Source of the DNA: Azospirillum brasilense
Lineage (GTDB): Bacteria > Pseudomonadota > Alphaproteobacteria > Azospirillales > Azospirillaceae
Length of the DNA stretch: 64,000 nt
Assembly: GCF_022023855.1 (NCBI RefSeq)
Contig: NZ_CP059450.1
Location: forward strand, 1,665,001 to 1,729,000
Reading direction: 5' to 3'
The notes below the pieces were generated by a model. That model saw only the letters and a program-made list of their open reading frames with translations, was not told the DNA's origin and did not search any database. The translations under genes were made by a program, and so were the position numbers. Of the stretch, positions 26,000 through 35,233 are shown piece by piece. Each line of letters begins with the position of its first letter. Position 1 is the first letter of the stretch.

Positions 26000-26979
26000 T
26001 CCGGCAGCTCGAAGCGGGCGACCAGCGGCGCGTGGTAGCTTTCCGGGGAATGGCTGACCGTGGCGTGGGCGACCAACTCGTCGCCCAGCGCCTCGTTGTG
26101 GATCTCGGCGGAGCGGAACCAGCCCAGCAGGGCGCGCGACACCAGCAGATGATCCAGCATCACCGCGTCGCCGCCGTGCAGCACGGTGAAGCGCCGCTCC
26201 TCCGGGACGGAGCGTTCCAGCGGCACCAGCGACCGCCCGGCAAGGTGGCCGTTGCCGGTCTCGTCGAGGTCGGCGCGGATGATGCGGACGGGGGTCTGCT
26301 CAATCTCGGCGTTGAGGTCGCCGGCAACCAGGATCAGCGCCTGCGGGTCGGCGTCGAACACCCGCTCCACCGCCAGCCGGGCCTCCAGCGCCTGCCCGGC
26401 CCGCTTGATCGAGGCGAGGTAGAAGCCCTCCGCCCAGCCGCCGACGCTCTTCCAGGTGGAGGCGTTCTTCTTCTGCCCTGGCACCGGCGCGGCGATGGGC
26501 GCGCGCAGATGCAGGTTGAAGACATGCAGCCGCCGCCCGCCGGGCAGCTCGATCTCGCCATGCAGCACCGGGCGGTCCCAGGTCACGGCGTCGCCGCCGG
26601 GCTGGGCCGGGTCGGCGGTGACCATGCGGACCTGCGGGGAGGGCACCAGATCGTGCCGGTACTGCCGCGCCGCCAGGATCGGCCAGCGGCTCACCAGCAC
26701 GAGGTTGTGACGGTCGGCCAGCTTCGTCCCCTCGCCGCCGGAGGTCCGGTGGAAAGCGGCGTAGGGGCCGCCCTCCAGCAGCCGGTTCAGCGCGCGCAGG
26801 GTTCGCGGTTCCCCCTTTGCCGCGCGCTGGCCGTTGACCTCCTGAAGGCATAGGATGTCGGCGTCCAGCCGCTCCAGCTGCGGGCGCAGGACGGCGGCGC
26901 GCTCCTCGAAGGACAGGTCGCCGGTGTCGTCCAGGCTTTCCAGGTTGAAGGTGGCGATGCGGATGCTGCTGCGGCTCAT
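25954..26979 (-). CDS. endonuclease/exonuclease/phosphatase family protein
   Basis: 341 residues with the EEP fold: IRIATFNLESL, the catalytic Glu in ILCLQEVNGQRA, the Asp-Asn pair in VAGDLNAEIEQTP and the C-terminal Asp-His (MLDHLLVS; SYHAPLVARFEL). There is no signal peptide, so it is probably cytoplasmic. Whether it acts on nucleic acid or a small phosphoester is unclear. ATG 26979 overlaps the stop of the upstream methyltransferase (ATGA). The 3' end overlaps the convergent gene at 25999. Confidence 0.85.
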   Translation of the reverse strand: MSRSSIRIATFNLESLDDTGDLSFEERAAVLRPQLERLDADILCLQEVNGQRAAKGEPRTLRALNRLLEGGPYAAFHRTSGGEGTKLADRHNLVLVSRWPILAARQYRHDLVPSPQVRMVTADPAQPGGDAVTWDRPVLHGEIELPGGRRLHVFNLHLRAPIAAPVPGQKKNASTWKSVGGWAEGFYLASIKRAGQALEARLAVERVFDADPQALILVAGDLNAEIEQTPVRIIRADLDETGNGHLAGRSLVPLERSVPEERRFTVLHGGDAVMLDHLLVSRALLGWFRSAEIHNEALGDELVAHATVSHSPESYHAPLVARFELPDQTVTETMAPGEPAP

Positions 26980-27797
26980 GACCCCTCCCCGGACGCCCGG
27001 CCCGCCGCGGCGCGCGGGCGCGCCAGGAACAGGTGGTTGCGGTTGATGCGCCGCCGCCGCCGCCGGTGTGCGCTCAGCATCGCCGTGGAGGCGACGAGCG
27101 TGGCGTCCAGCCCGGCCTCGGCCATGCGCTGGGGAGTATCCGTACCATAAATCCGGTAGTGATAGGGATGGCCGAAGGCGGCCAGCCGCTTGGCGGGGGT
27201 GTCCATCGCCGGGTCCTCCCGCGTCGGCCCCTTGGGGTCGTAGGGGAACAGCAGGACGGCGCGGCCGGAGGGCTTCAGGACGCGGGCGATCTCGCGCAGC
27301 GCGGCGCGATCGTCGGGGACATGCTCCAGCACGTGGCTGGACAACACGAGGTCGAAACGGCCGTCCGGGAAGGGCAGGTCGGTCAGGTCGGCCTGCACGT
27401 CGGCGGCCGGGTTGAAGCGGTCCAGCGTGACGTAGCGCCGGCCGTGCCGCGCCCGCAGCAGCGGTTCCAGGCAGGGTTCGGGGGCGGTGTGCAGGATGCG
27501 CAGCGACCGGCGCAGCACGTCCGTCCGCTCCGCCAGGAAGCTCCACAGGAAGCGGTGGCGCTCCAGCGACCCGCAGTCCGGGCAGCGGGCGTTGCGCCGT
27601 CCGCCCAGGCCGAAGGGGAGGAAGCGCGCCGCCTCCCGTCCGCAGAGTGGGCAGAGCAGGGGGCCGGCGGCGGGGATCAGGCCGTGGGCGCCCTCGTAGC
27701 GTGGACGCTCGTACAGCGACTCCTGCCGGTAGACGGCGGCCTCGTCGAGGTTCTGGTCCGCGATGGCGGGCAACAGGCGGGACAATCCATGAAGCAT
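26976..27797 (-). CDS. class I SAM-dependent methyltransferase with zinc-ribbon N-terminus
   Basis: 273 residues. The N-terminal part has two CxxC pairs (CPLCG and CPDCG), a likely zinc ribbon, followed by RHRFLW. The methyltransferase core has ILHTAPEPCLEPLL, ADLTDLPFPDGRFDLVLSSHVLEHVPDD and EIARVLKPSGRAVLLFPYD, the motif set of class I enzymes. The C-terminus is Arg-rich. The substrate is unknown. It lies between cheD and the EEP gene and overlaps the latter by 4 bases. Confidence 0.82.
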   Translation of the reverse strand: MLHGLSRLLPAIADQNLDEAAVYRQESLYERPRYEGAHGLIPAAGPLLCPLCGREAARFLPFGLGGRRNARCPDCGSLERHRFLWSFLAERTDVLRRSLRILHTAPEPCLEPLLRARHGRRYVTLDRFNPAADVQADLTDLPFPDGRFDLVLSSHVLEHVPDDRAALREIARVLKPSGRAVLLFPYDPKGPTREDPAMDTPAKRLAAFGHPYHYRIYGTDTPQRMAEAGLDATLVASTAMLSAHRRRRRRINRNHLFLARPRAAAGRASGEGS

Positions 27798-27802
27798 GGG
27801 GA

Positions 27803-28435
27803 TCAGAACAGTTCCACGTCGCCATCGATCCCGGTCTTGCGCAGCCGGTCCATGAAGGAGGTCTCGGACCGCGCGATGTCCCGCACCGTCTCCTCCCCGA
27901 TCAGGCGGCGCTGGGTGCGGCCCGAGGTGGGATAGAAGCGCACCGCGCGGGCCGTCGTGCCGCCGACGTCCCAGCTCATCGTCGGGATGCCTTCGGCCGC
28001 CAGATACTCCATGACGAATTCGACGTTGCGCTGGCCGATGCCGGCGCTGCGCGGGGCGCCGTTCACGCTGGCCCCGCCGAAGATCTTGGCGCGCAGCCGG
28101 TCGCGCCGCCCGGTCGCCGCCAGCAGCCGGTTGATGAGCTGCTCCATGGCCGCGCTGCCGTAGCGCGAGGAAATGGACAGCCGGTCGCCGTTGTGGTCGG
28201 GCAGCAGGAAGTGGTTCATCCCGCCGATCGCCGCGACGGGGTCGAACAGGCAGGCGGCGATGCAGGAGCCCAGCGTGGTGGTGATGACGACGTTCGGGTC
28301 CTCGCTGACCACGCAGCCGCCGACCACGATGTTGACCACCTCCGCGCCCAACTGCCGGTCATGGTAGCGGTTGGCCGCGATGTCCGGCGTGTCGGAACCC
28401 TGCTGATATCGGCGCGCGCGCGGGCTGATCGGCAT
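27803..28435 (-). CDS. cheD: chemoreceptor glutamine deamidase CheD
   Basis: 210 residues. CheD deamidates glutamines in chemoreceptors. The catalytic Cys58 (TTLGSCIAACL) and His75 (GGMNHFLLPD) are present, with the FGGASVNG segment and the terminal GGTTARAVRFYPTSGR. It is detached from the chemosensory operon (nearest gene about 3.6 kb away on the same strand) and sits just upstream of a methyltransferase, so its receptor targets cannot be inferred from position. Confidence 0.92.
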   Translation of the reverse strand: MPISPRARRYQQGSDTPDIAANRYHDRQLGAEVVNIVVGGCVVSEDPNVVITTTLGSCIAACLFDPVAAIGGMNHFLLPDHNGDRLSISSRYGSAAMEQLINRLLAATGRRDRLRAKIFGGASVNGAPRSAGIGQRNVEFVMEYLAAEGIPTMSWDVGGTTARAVRFYPTSGRTQRRLIGEETVRDIARSETSFMDRLRKTGIDGDVELF

Positions 28436-28528
28436 CCAGAACCTCGGTGGGACATTCGGTCGCAGTGTACAACCGACCGTCGCCCTTCGCCAAGCGTTGT
28501 GGTTGCGGACCCCCGCAGTCGGCGGCCC

Positions 28529-29995
28529 TTACAAGCCGGCAATCCACAACTCAAGCAGATCGGCCTGGAGCTTGCGGGCGCGGGCCAGCCAGGCGCGGGC
28601 CTCCGCCGGGATCTCGGCGATGCGGCGGTCCATCGTTCGGTCCATGGCGGCGCGCTGCGGCTCGTCGGTGACGAAGAAGGCGAAGCCGAGCGTGCGCCCG
28701 CTCGCCGTGGTCAGCGTTCCGGCCAGCGCCTTGGCGTAGGCCAGCGTGCCCGATTTGGCGCGCACGCCGGGGGGCAGGACCTTGCCCTCGTCCTCGCCGG
28801 GCAGAAGGGCCAGCACCGCCGGGCCGGCGCCGCGGATCAGCGCCATGGTCTGGGCCGGGGTGATTCGCGACGCGGTGCTGAGGCCGGAATGGTTGAGCAG
28901 CCGCAGCCCCGTCCAGTCGGTGTGCGGGGCTGCCAGCATGGCCGGCGCCGTCAGCACCGCCGCCGACTCCGGCAGCGTCCGCACCGCCGGGTCCAGCCGC
29001 CGGGCGGCGGTCAGCCCGATCAGCTCCGCCGACAAGTTGTTGGAGTAGCGCAGGACCTGCCGGGCCAAGACCTCCAGCGGCTCGCTGCGGTGCAGGGCGG
29101 CGAGCGTGGCGGTCGGCGGCGCCGCGCCGGGGACCGGGGTGGGCAGGGCGATCCCCGCCTCCGCCGCCAGCCGGCGGAAGACGTGCGCCGTCGCCAGACC
29201 GGGCCGGGTGACCGGCAGCCACAGGCTGGCCGCCATGCCCGGCTGCGGGGCGAAGCGCCAGCGCTCGCCCTCCGGTTCTCCGTTGGCCAGTTGCCCGTCC
29301 GCGGCGACGAGCGGGGTGAAGGCGGCCCCGGAACCGGCGCCCAGTTGCACCGTCACGCTGTCCAGCGGCACGCGCCCGGTGTCGGACACCGACCACGCGC
29401 TGACCCGCACCGGCTGCCCGGCGGCGGCGGGGCGCGCCCAGTCGAAGCGGAAACGGTTGAAGTTCAGCGACAGCGCCCCGACCCCGGTGTTGTAGCCGGC
29501 GGTCCAGGGCTGGCCGGCGTCGATCTCCGGCATCTCGGGCAGGGCGGAGGTGTCGTAGAGGAAGCGCCCGGTCACCCGCGTGACGCCCAGCGCGCCGAGA
29601 TCGCGCAGCAGCTCAGCCAGCCCTTCGCTGGACAGGGACGGGTCGCCGCCGCCCTTCAGGATCAGGTCGCCGTCCAGAACGCCGTTTCCCAACCGCCCCG
29701 TGATGTGCAGCGTGGTCTCGAACCGGTGCTCCGGCCCCAGCACCGCCAGGGCGGCGGCCATCGCCGGCAGCTTGGCGACCGAGGCCGGGGCGAAGGGCTT
29801 GGCCGGCTGCCGCTCCGCCAGGACGGCGCCGCTGTCCGGATCGAACAGCACGTAGCCGACGTCATCGGCGGAAAAGCCGTTGCGGGCGATCGCCGCCCGG
29901 TCGTCCGGACCGGTGGCGCCATAGGGGGACGCGCAGGCCGACACTGCGGTGACGCAGGCCAGCAGGAGCAGGATGGAGAAGGTCGGAATCCGCAT
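28529..29995 (-). CDS. dacB: D-alanyl-D-alanine carboxypeptidase/endopeptidase (PBP4, S13 family)
   Basis: 488 residues. The N-terminus has a signal sequence ending in a lipobox (VSAC), so Cys21 may be lipidated, placing the enzyme in the periplasm on a membrane. Penicillin-binding motifs are Ser72-x-x-Lys75 (ASVAK), SxN (RYSNNLSAEL) and KSGT in place of KTG (RAKSGTLAYA). It trims or cleaves peptidoglycan cross-links. It is transcribed leftward, divergent from the FHA gene. Confidence 0.92.
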   Translation of the reverse strand: MRIPTFSILLLLACVTAVSACASPYGATGPDDRAAIARNGFSADDVGYVLFDPDSGAVLAERQPAKPFAPASVAKLPAMAAALAVLGPEHRFETTLHITGRLGNGVLDGDLILKGGGDPSLSSEGLAELLRDLGALGVTRVTGRFLYDTSALPEMPEIDAGQPWTAGYNTGVGALSLNFNRFRFDWARPAAAGQPVRVSAWSVSDTGRVPLDSVTVQLGAGSGAAFTPLVAADGQLANGEPEGERWRFAPQPGMAASLWLPVTRPGLATAHVFRRLAAEAGIALPTPVPGAAPPTATLAALHRSEPLEVLARQVLRYSNNLSAELIGLTAARRLDPAVRTLPESAAVLTAPAMLAAPHTDWTGLRLLNHSGLSTASRITPAQTMALIRGAGPAVLALLPGEDEGKVLPPGVRAKSGTLAYAKALAGTLTTASGRTLGFAFFVTDEPQRAAMDRTMDRRIAEIPAEARAWLARARKLQADLLELWIAGL

Positions 29996-30150
29996 GGCGG
30001 CCAGTCTAGCGCAAAGCCCCGGCCGGCATCCGCGTCAATCGATGGTCGGGCCGGGGACGGGCCAGGAATCTTGCTGCGCGGAAAATCCGCTTACCGTACG
30101 ATGAAGTCCTCAAAAGACGCCACGCCTCTGGGGAAAGAGCTGAAAAGCCC

Positions 30151-32025
30151 ATGATGTCACGGCGCCGCAGCCTCACGTTCGAAGTGGTCGTCGACCAAGG
30201 CGGAAAACCCAACATCGACGGGGTCTTTCCCGACGAGGCTGCGGCCCGGGAGCGCGCGGCGTATTTGCTTCGTCTTGCGAAATTTCCGGTTGTCCGGATT
30301 TTGAAGGTGAATCAGGCGGGCAAGGAAGAGGTCATCTTCCAGAAGTCCAGCGCCGGCGGCGGGAAGCCGACCACAATCTCCACCATCGACGAGATCGACG
30401 TCGGACCCGCCAGCCTCTGCACCGACGCGCTTCAGCTCTTCTCCTACGAGAGCCGGATGCTGCTGCTGCGCCTGCTGCGCGGCTATTGGGACGATCAGGC
30501 GGTGATTCCGGCCGAGCAGCTCCACCGCTACTACCCGCTGCGCTATTTCGAGCGGGAGGCCCTGCTGTTCAACCCGGCGGTCAGCCGGCTCGCCACCCTT
30601 CAGGCGCCCTTGCTGGGGGTGAAGCCGTTCGACCGCCACGACCAGCTCATGCGGATGTTCACGCGGCTGAAGGAGATGGCCCAGGCGTCGGACACGCTGG
30701 CGCCCTTCGACGCGGCGCTGGCCCGCGGCGGGGTCGGCGGCCTGCTGGCGGCGGCGGCGGAGCGCCCGCCGGAGGAGCGCGACCGGCTGGTCACCCACGC
30801 CTTCGCCGCGGTGCTGGAGCCCTGCCGCGACTGGCCCGGCAAGGTCAAGGCGCTGCTGCGCTTCCACCGCGAGGACGGGGAGGAGGAGGCGAACCGCCGC
30901 CTGCTCGACCAGATGCTGGCGGAAACGGTGGACGGGCGGGAGCCGGTGCGCGCGCTGATCGGCTACGCGCCCGACCTGGGGGCGGCGCTGCACAGCCTGA
31001 TCGCGGCGGTGCACGGCGACCTCGACGACCGGCTGCCCCACACCGACGAACTGCTGGCCCTGTCCAACGCGCTGGGCGGCGGCGGCTTCGAGGAGACGCG
31101 CCGGGCGCTGCTGCGCCGCATCCAGGGCGGTCTGGCCGGCCTGACCCCGCTGACCCGCACCGGCACCGCCGCGGAGGGCAAGGCCTTCGGCGTCATCGTC
31201 GACCGGCTGACCAATTTCGACGGCTTCCTGGGCGGCGCCGGCATGGCGGAGGCGCTGACCCGGCGCGCCAAGACGGTGTGGAGTTCCGGCGGGCAGGACG
31301 CGTCCTTCGACACGGCGGTGCAGCGTCTGGCCACCCGCCTGCCGGCGCCGGCCCAGCGCATCGGCTATCTGCTGGACCTCGCCACCAGCCCCTTCGGGCG
31401 CAACAAGCTCAGCGTCCTGATCCGGCTGGTCGCCAGCGAGTTCGAGAGCATCACCTCGGCCCGTGAGCTGGTCGCCCCCGGCGTCAGCACGGACGATGTG
31501 CGCAGCGGCCTGGGCCGCCGCCTGCGCGCCGCCGGCATCCCACGCGCGCTGGCCGAGGGGCTGATCGCCAAGATCGCGGCGATTCCGGACGCCGAACGGT
31601 CGCTCGGCATTCCCTTGCTGGCTGCTCCTGTTGGGGAGGTCGTGACGCGGGCGACCGAGGAGACGATCCTGATCGACGCCCCGAAGGCGGCGGAGCGGCT
31701 GGTCCTGTTCTGGCGCGGCCATACGCGGGCGATTCCGGAGGACGGGGCCCAGCTCGTCATCGGGCGGTCGTCGCAGTGTCAGTTCGTCCTCGACATCGCC
31801 TCAGCCTCGCGCCGGCACGCCGCGGTGTCGCGACAGGACGGCGTCTTCGTGGTGGAGGATCTCAGCCGCAACGGCACCCAGATCGCCGTGCCGGGGGTGG
31901 CGGAGCCGCGACGGTTGAAGCCCGGCGAACCGTTGCCGCTGCCGCCGCGCGGCGAAATCGTCATCGGCTCCGCGGAGCTGGGCGAGGAGCCGGCGCGCAT
32001 CGCCTGGGAAATCGTCAAGCGCTGA
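30151..32025 (+). CDS. FHA domain-containing protein
   Basis: 624 residues. The C-terminal domain (about 530-615) is an FHA domain: LVIGRSSQCQFVLD, the conserved Ser-x-x-His in SASRRHAAVSRQ and the Asn in DLSRNGTQI, which binds phosphothreonine peptides. The first 500 residues are mainly helical, without membrane segments or recognised motifs; the N-terminal 60 residues (FEVVVDQGGKPNIDGVF) may form a small separate domain. FHA proteins often regulate kinase-signalling or secretion systems, but no Ser/Thr kinase gene is adjacent. Its last 11 bases overlap the convergent phosphopantetheinyl transferase gene. Confidence 0.85.
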   Translation: MMSRRRSLTFEVVVDQGGKPNIDGVFPDEAAARERAAYLLRLAKFPVVRILKVNQAGKEEVIFQKSSAGGGKPTTISTIDEIDVGPASLCTDALQLFSYESRMLLLRLLRGYWDDQAVIPAEQLHRYYPLRYFEREALLFNPAVSRLATLQAPLLGVKPFDRHDQLMRMFTRLKEMAQASDTLAPFDAALARGGVGGLLAAAAERPPEERDRLVTHAFAAVLEPCRDWPGKVKALLRFHREDGEEEANRRLLDQMLAETVDGREPVRALIGYAPDLGAALHSLIAAVHGDLDDRLPHTDELLALSNALGGGGFEETRRALLRRIQGGLAGLTPLTRTGTAAEGKAFGVIVDRLTNFDGFLGGAGMAEALTRRAKTVWSSGGQDASFDTAVQRLATRLPAPAQRIGYLLDLATSPFGRNKLSVLIRLVASEFESITSARELVAPGVSTDDVRSGLGRRLRAAGIPRALAEGLIAKIAAIPDAERSLGIPLLAAPVGEVVTRATEETILIDAPKAAERLVLFWRGHTRAIPEDGAQLVIGRSSQCQFVLDIASASRRHAAVSRQDGVFVVEDLSRNGTQIAVPGVAEPRRLKPGEPLPLPPRGEIVIGSAELGEEPARIAWEIVKR

Positions 32026-32728
32026 AGGCTTCGTCCAGCGGACGGAACACGGGGCGCCAGCCGTTGCCGCGCACCGCCAGCGCGCCGACCAGCCCCGGCG
32101 CCGGGCGCAGGTCGAACAGCGACCAGTCCAGAGCACTCCCGGCCTCCAGCGCGCCGTCCAGGCTGAGCAGGCGGGCGGGGCGGCCCGGCGTCAGCTCCAC
32201 CGCGAAACGGTCGAGCGGCGTGGACAGCCCCTGGCCGGTCGCCTTGATGAAGGCCTCCTTGCGGGTCCAGCCGTTCAGGAACGCCTCGTCCCGCAGCGCC
32301 TCGGGCAGGGCGGCGAAGGCGTCGCGCTCCTCCGGCGCGAAGAAGCGCTCGGCGATGCCGGCGGCGTCCGCCACGGACCGCAGCCGCTCGACGTCCACCC
32401 CCAGCTCCACCGTCTCAAGGGGGGCGATGGCGATCAGCACGTGATCCTTGCAGTCGGCAAGGTTGAAGGCCGGGCCGTCGGGGAGGAAGGGCTTGCCCAT
32501 CGGCCCGTAGGCGAAGACCAGACTCGCCGGGTCGCGGCCCATCACCCGCCCGAGACGATGGCGCAGCAGCCCGCGCCGCAGGACGCAGCGGGTGCGCAGC
32601 TCCTCCGTCGCGAAACGGGCGGCCCGCGCCGTCTCGTCGGGGGAGAGCAGGGCGCGGAACGCCTCCAGCCGGTGCGCCAGCCCGCGCAGGTCGGCATAAC
32701 AGAGTTGAATTTCTTCCGTTTCCCGCAT
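32015..32728 (-). CDS. 4'-phosphopantetheinyl transferase (Sfp type)
   Basis: 237 residues. The Sfp-type signature is clear: a GPMGKPFLP segment, the Mg-binding GVDVERLR and the catalytic WTRKEAFIKATGQGL. It transfers the phosphopantetheine arm of CoA to carrier proteins of fatty-acid, polyketide or non-ribosomal peptide synthesis. The double-domain size points to secondary-metabolite carriers. ATG 32728 is chosen for the GGGGAC upstream; the open frame beyond is the antisense of purC. No NRPS or PKS gene lies in the window. Confidence 0.9.
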   Translation of the reverse strand: MRETEEIQLCYADLRGLAHRLEAFRALLSPDETARAARFATEELRTRCVLRRGLLRHRLGRVMGRDPASLVFAYGPMGKPFLPDGPAFNLADCKDHVLIAIAPLETVELGVDVERLRSVADAAGIAERFFAPEERDAFAALPEALRDEAFLNGWTRKEAFIKATGQGLSTPLDRFAVELTPGRPARLLSLDGALEAGSALDWSLFDLRPAPGLVGALAVRGNGWRPVFRPLDEAFSA

Positions 32729-32824
32729 CGGATGTCCCCATTCCCCGGATTCGGGACTATAACCGCGCTGGCCCCGCGCGGCGATTGCGCTATCATGCGC
32801 CTCCCTTTTGCCGGATCTGGAACC

Positions 32825-33808
32825 ATGGTCGATACCGCTCAGCTTGCTCCGCATCTGTCCAACGTCGTCAAGGACGCCGCCATTCCCGAGCTGCCCAACC
32901 ACTACCGGGGCAAGGTGCGCGAGAATTACGACCTTCCCGACGGGCGGCGCATCATCATCGCCACCGACCGGCTGTCGGCCTTCGACATCATCCTGACCGC
33001 CATCCCCTTCAAGGGGCAGGTGCTGACCCAGATCGCCCGCTACTGGTTCGAGGCGACGAAGGACCTTTGCCCGAACCACGTCCTGGAATACCCGGACCCC
33101 AACGTCGTGGTCGCCAAACGGCTGACCATCATGCCGGTGGAGATCGTGGTCCGCGACTATCTGGCCGGCACCACCGGCACCTCGCTGTGGACGATGTACA
33201 AGAAGGGCCGTCGGGAGATGTACGGCCACGTCTTCCCCGACGGGCTGCGCGAGAACCAGAAGCTGCCGGAAACGATCATCACCCCGACCACCAAGGCGTT
33301 CGACGCCGGCCATGACGAGGAGCTGACCGCCGCCCAGATCGTGGAGCGCGGGCTGCTGACCCAGGCCCAGTGGGACGAGGTGACGGCGAAGGCGCTGGCC
33401 CTGTTCGCCCGCGGGCGCGAGATCGCGGCGGCGCGCGGCCTGATCCTGGTCGACACCAAGTACGAGTTCGGCTTCGATGAGGCGGGCAACATCATCCTGG
33501 CCGATGAGATCCACACGCCGGACAGCAGCCGCTACTGGTTCGCCGCCAGCTATCCGGAGCGGTACGAGGCCGGGCAGCGTCCGGAGAGCTTCGACAAGGA
33601 TTTCGTGCGGAGCTGGGTGACCCAGCGCTGCGACCCCTACAAGGACGCCATCCCGGAAATCCCGGCGGAGGTCGTGCTTGAGGCCGCCCGCATCTACATC
33701 GAGGCGTTCGAGACCATCACCGGCCAGACCTTCCAGGTCCCGGCGGAGGTCACGCCGGCGGTGGAGCGCATCCGGGCCAATCTGGCGCCCTATTTCGCGA
33801 AGCCGTGA
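32825..33808 (+). CDS. purC: phosphoribosylaminoimidazole-succinocarboxamide synthase
   Basis: 327 residues, the longer eukaryote/alphaproteobacteria-type SAICAR synthetase. Family segments include YRGKVRENYDLPDGRRIIIATDRLSAFD, PVEIVVRDYLAGT, LVDTKYEFG and DEIHTPDSSRYW. It condenses CAIR with aspartate in purine synthesis. ATG 32825 fits the start of homology; ATG 32794 is in frame but adds an atypical leader. The stop TGA overlaps the start of the next gene (TGATG). Confidence 0.95.
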   Translation: MVDTAQLAPHLSNVVKDAAIPELPNHYRGKVRENYDLPDGRRIIIATDRLSAFDIILTAIPFKGQVLTQIARYWFEATKDLCPNHVLEYPDPNVVVAKRLTIMPVEIVVRDYLAGTTGTSLWTMYKKGRREMYGHVFPDGLRENQKLPETIITPTTKAFDAGHDEELTAAQIVERGLLTQAQWDEVTAKALALFARGREIAAARGLILVDTKYEFGFDEAGNIILADEIHTPDSSRYWFAASYPERYEAGQRPESFDKDFVRSWVTQRCDPYKDAIPEIPAEVVLEAARIYIEAFETITGQTFQVPAEVTPAVERIRANLAPYFAKP

Positions 33809-34752
33809 TGAAGATCGCCATCCTCGACGATTACCAGAACGTCGCGCGCGATCTGGCGGAATGGCATCGCCTGCCCAACGGCAGCGCGCTGACGGTCTTC
33901 GAACGGCCGATCCCGGCGGAGGAGGTGGCGGGCACGCTCGCCCCCTACAGCGTCCTGGTGATCATGCGGGAACGCACGCCGTTCCCCGCGTCGCTGATCG
34001 ACGCGCTGCCGAACCTGCGGCTTCTGGTCACCACGGGGGGCCGCAACAACGCCATCGATCTGGAGGCCTGCAAGGCCCGCGGCATCACCGTCTGTGGGAC
34101 CGGCATGGTCGGCACCCCGACGGCTGAGCTGACCTGGGGGCTGATCCTGGCGCTGGTCAAGCGCATCCCGCAGGAGGAGCGCGGCCTGCGCGCCGGGCGC
34201 TGGCAGGCCGGCCTGACGCAGGGGCTGGCCGGCAAGCGCCTCGGCCTCGTCGGGCTGGGCCGGCTGGGCACCCAGGTGGCGCGGGTCGGCCAGGCCTTCG
34301 GGATGGAGGTCGCGGCCTGGAGCCCCAACCTGACCGACGAGCGGGCGGCGGCGGCCGGCGTGGTCCGGCTGGACAAGCGCGACCTGTTCGCCACCTCCGA
34401 CATCGTCAGCGTCCATCTGGTGCTGGGCGAGCGGACGCGGGGCGTAGTCGGGGCGGACGACATCGACGCGATGAAGCCCTCGGCCTTCTTCGTGAACACC
34501 TCGCGCGCCGGTCTGGTGGATGGGGACGCCCTGCTGGCAGCCCTGCACGAACACCGCATCGCGGGCGCCGGGCTGGACGTCTTCCCGGTGGAGCCGCTGC
34601 CGGTGGACAGCCCCTGGCTGGAGGCACCGAACACGGTGCTGACGCCGCATCTGGGCTATGTCACCCGCGAGAACTACGAGGTCTTCTACCGCGACGCGCT
34701 GGATGACATCCTCGCTTGGCACGCCGGCGAGCCGGTGCGGATGCTCGCGTAA
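33808..34752 (+). CDS. D-2-hydroxyacid dehydrogenase family protein
   Basis: 314 residues. The Rossmann motif is GLVGLGRLGTQVARVGQAFG, and the catalytic Arg (NTSRAGLVD), Glu (DVFPVEPLP) and His (TPHLGYVT) are in place. It reduces a 2-oxo acid or oxidises a D-2-hydroxyacid with NAD(P)H. The substrate is not evident; phosphoglycerate is unlikely because there is no regulatory domain. ATG 33808 overlaps the purC stop and GTG 33805 is an alternative. It is co-transcribed with purC. Confidence 0.88.
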   Translation: MKIAILDDYQNVARDLAEWHRLPNGSALTVFERPIPAEEVAGTLAPYSVLVIMRERTPFPASLIDALPNLRLLVTTGGRNNAIDLEACKARGITVCGTGMVGTPTAELTWGLILALVKRIPQEERGLRAGRWQAGLTQGLAGKRLGLVGLGRLGTQVARVGQAFGMEVAAWSPNLTDERAAAAGVVRLDKRDLFATSDIVSVHLVLGERTRGVVGADDIDAMKPSAFFVNTSRAGLVDGDALLAALHEHRIAGAGLDVFPVEPLPVDSPWLEAPNTVLTPHLGYVTRENYEVFYRDALDDILAWHAGEPVRMLA

Positions 34753-34766
34753 GGACGGGACGGCAC

Positions 34767-34806
34767 CGCCCCGCCCTTTCCCCATGGCGCGGGGGAGGGC
34801 GGGGCG
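34767..34806 (+). terminator. terminator-like hairpin after the purC operon
   Basis: CGCCCCGCCCT pairs with AGGGCGGGGCG around an 18-base loop, 14 bases after the dehydrogenase stop. There is no T-run, so it may act as a transcript-end hairpin rather than a full intrinsic terminator. Confidence 0.45.
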
Positions 34807-35233
34807 TCCCCCATGGGCGCAAGCCCTTGATAATTTTCAGGCTTCCGTGTCTTTCCCGGATCAGCCCTCCAGGCGGCGCCGTCTTGCCCCGCCCATCCGC
34901 TTTTTCGCCCCCGCAGCACGGATTGTGGGATTACAGCCGCGGCCAAGACGTAGATGGATGGCACCCCCGCCACTTGCGGGGCGCGATTCCATTCCCAAAA
35001 TGGGTGTGGAGCCTGAGGCAAGGGTGGGAAAGGAACGAGGTGTGTTGCGAGGCGCGGGCCCTGCCGGCGCTGCGTGTCCGTGGGGTGGGGCGGCCACCGG
35101 TCCCGGCGGCGATTGGCGTCGTGGACAAGGCGTGCTGAATTTGATTGGAAGTCTGTTGGTTCACGGCCATCCCGGCACGGACCGCGGACGGTCGGGACAG
35201 GAGACGGAAGGTTTGCCACCCATGGAGACAGGA
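34807..35233. other. intergenic region upstream of the EIIA gene
   Basis: About 430 bases without a supported gene. Rightward frames cross it but lack a ribosome-binding site and show no protein-like composition until the EIIA start. No sigma-54 site, riboswitch or repeat was recognised. It probably holds the promoter of the EIIA-pha unit. Confidence 0.4.

Noticed and set aside
30151..32025. FHA protein as part of a type VI system with the TssJLM-like genes
   Set aside because: It is more than 20 kb away on the other strand with unrelated genes between; domain type alone is not enough.
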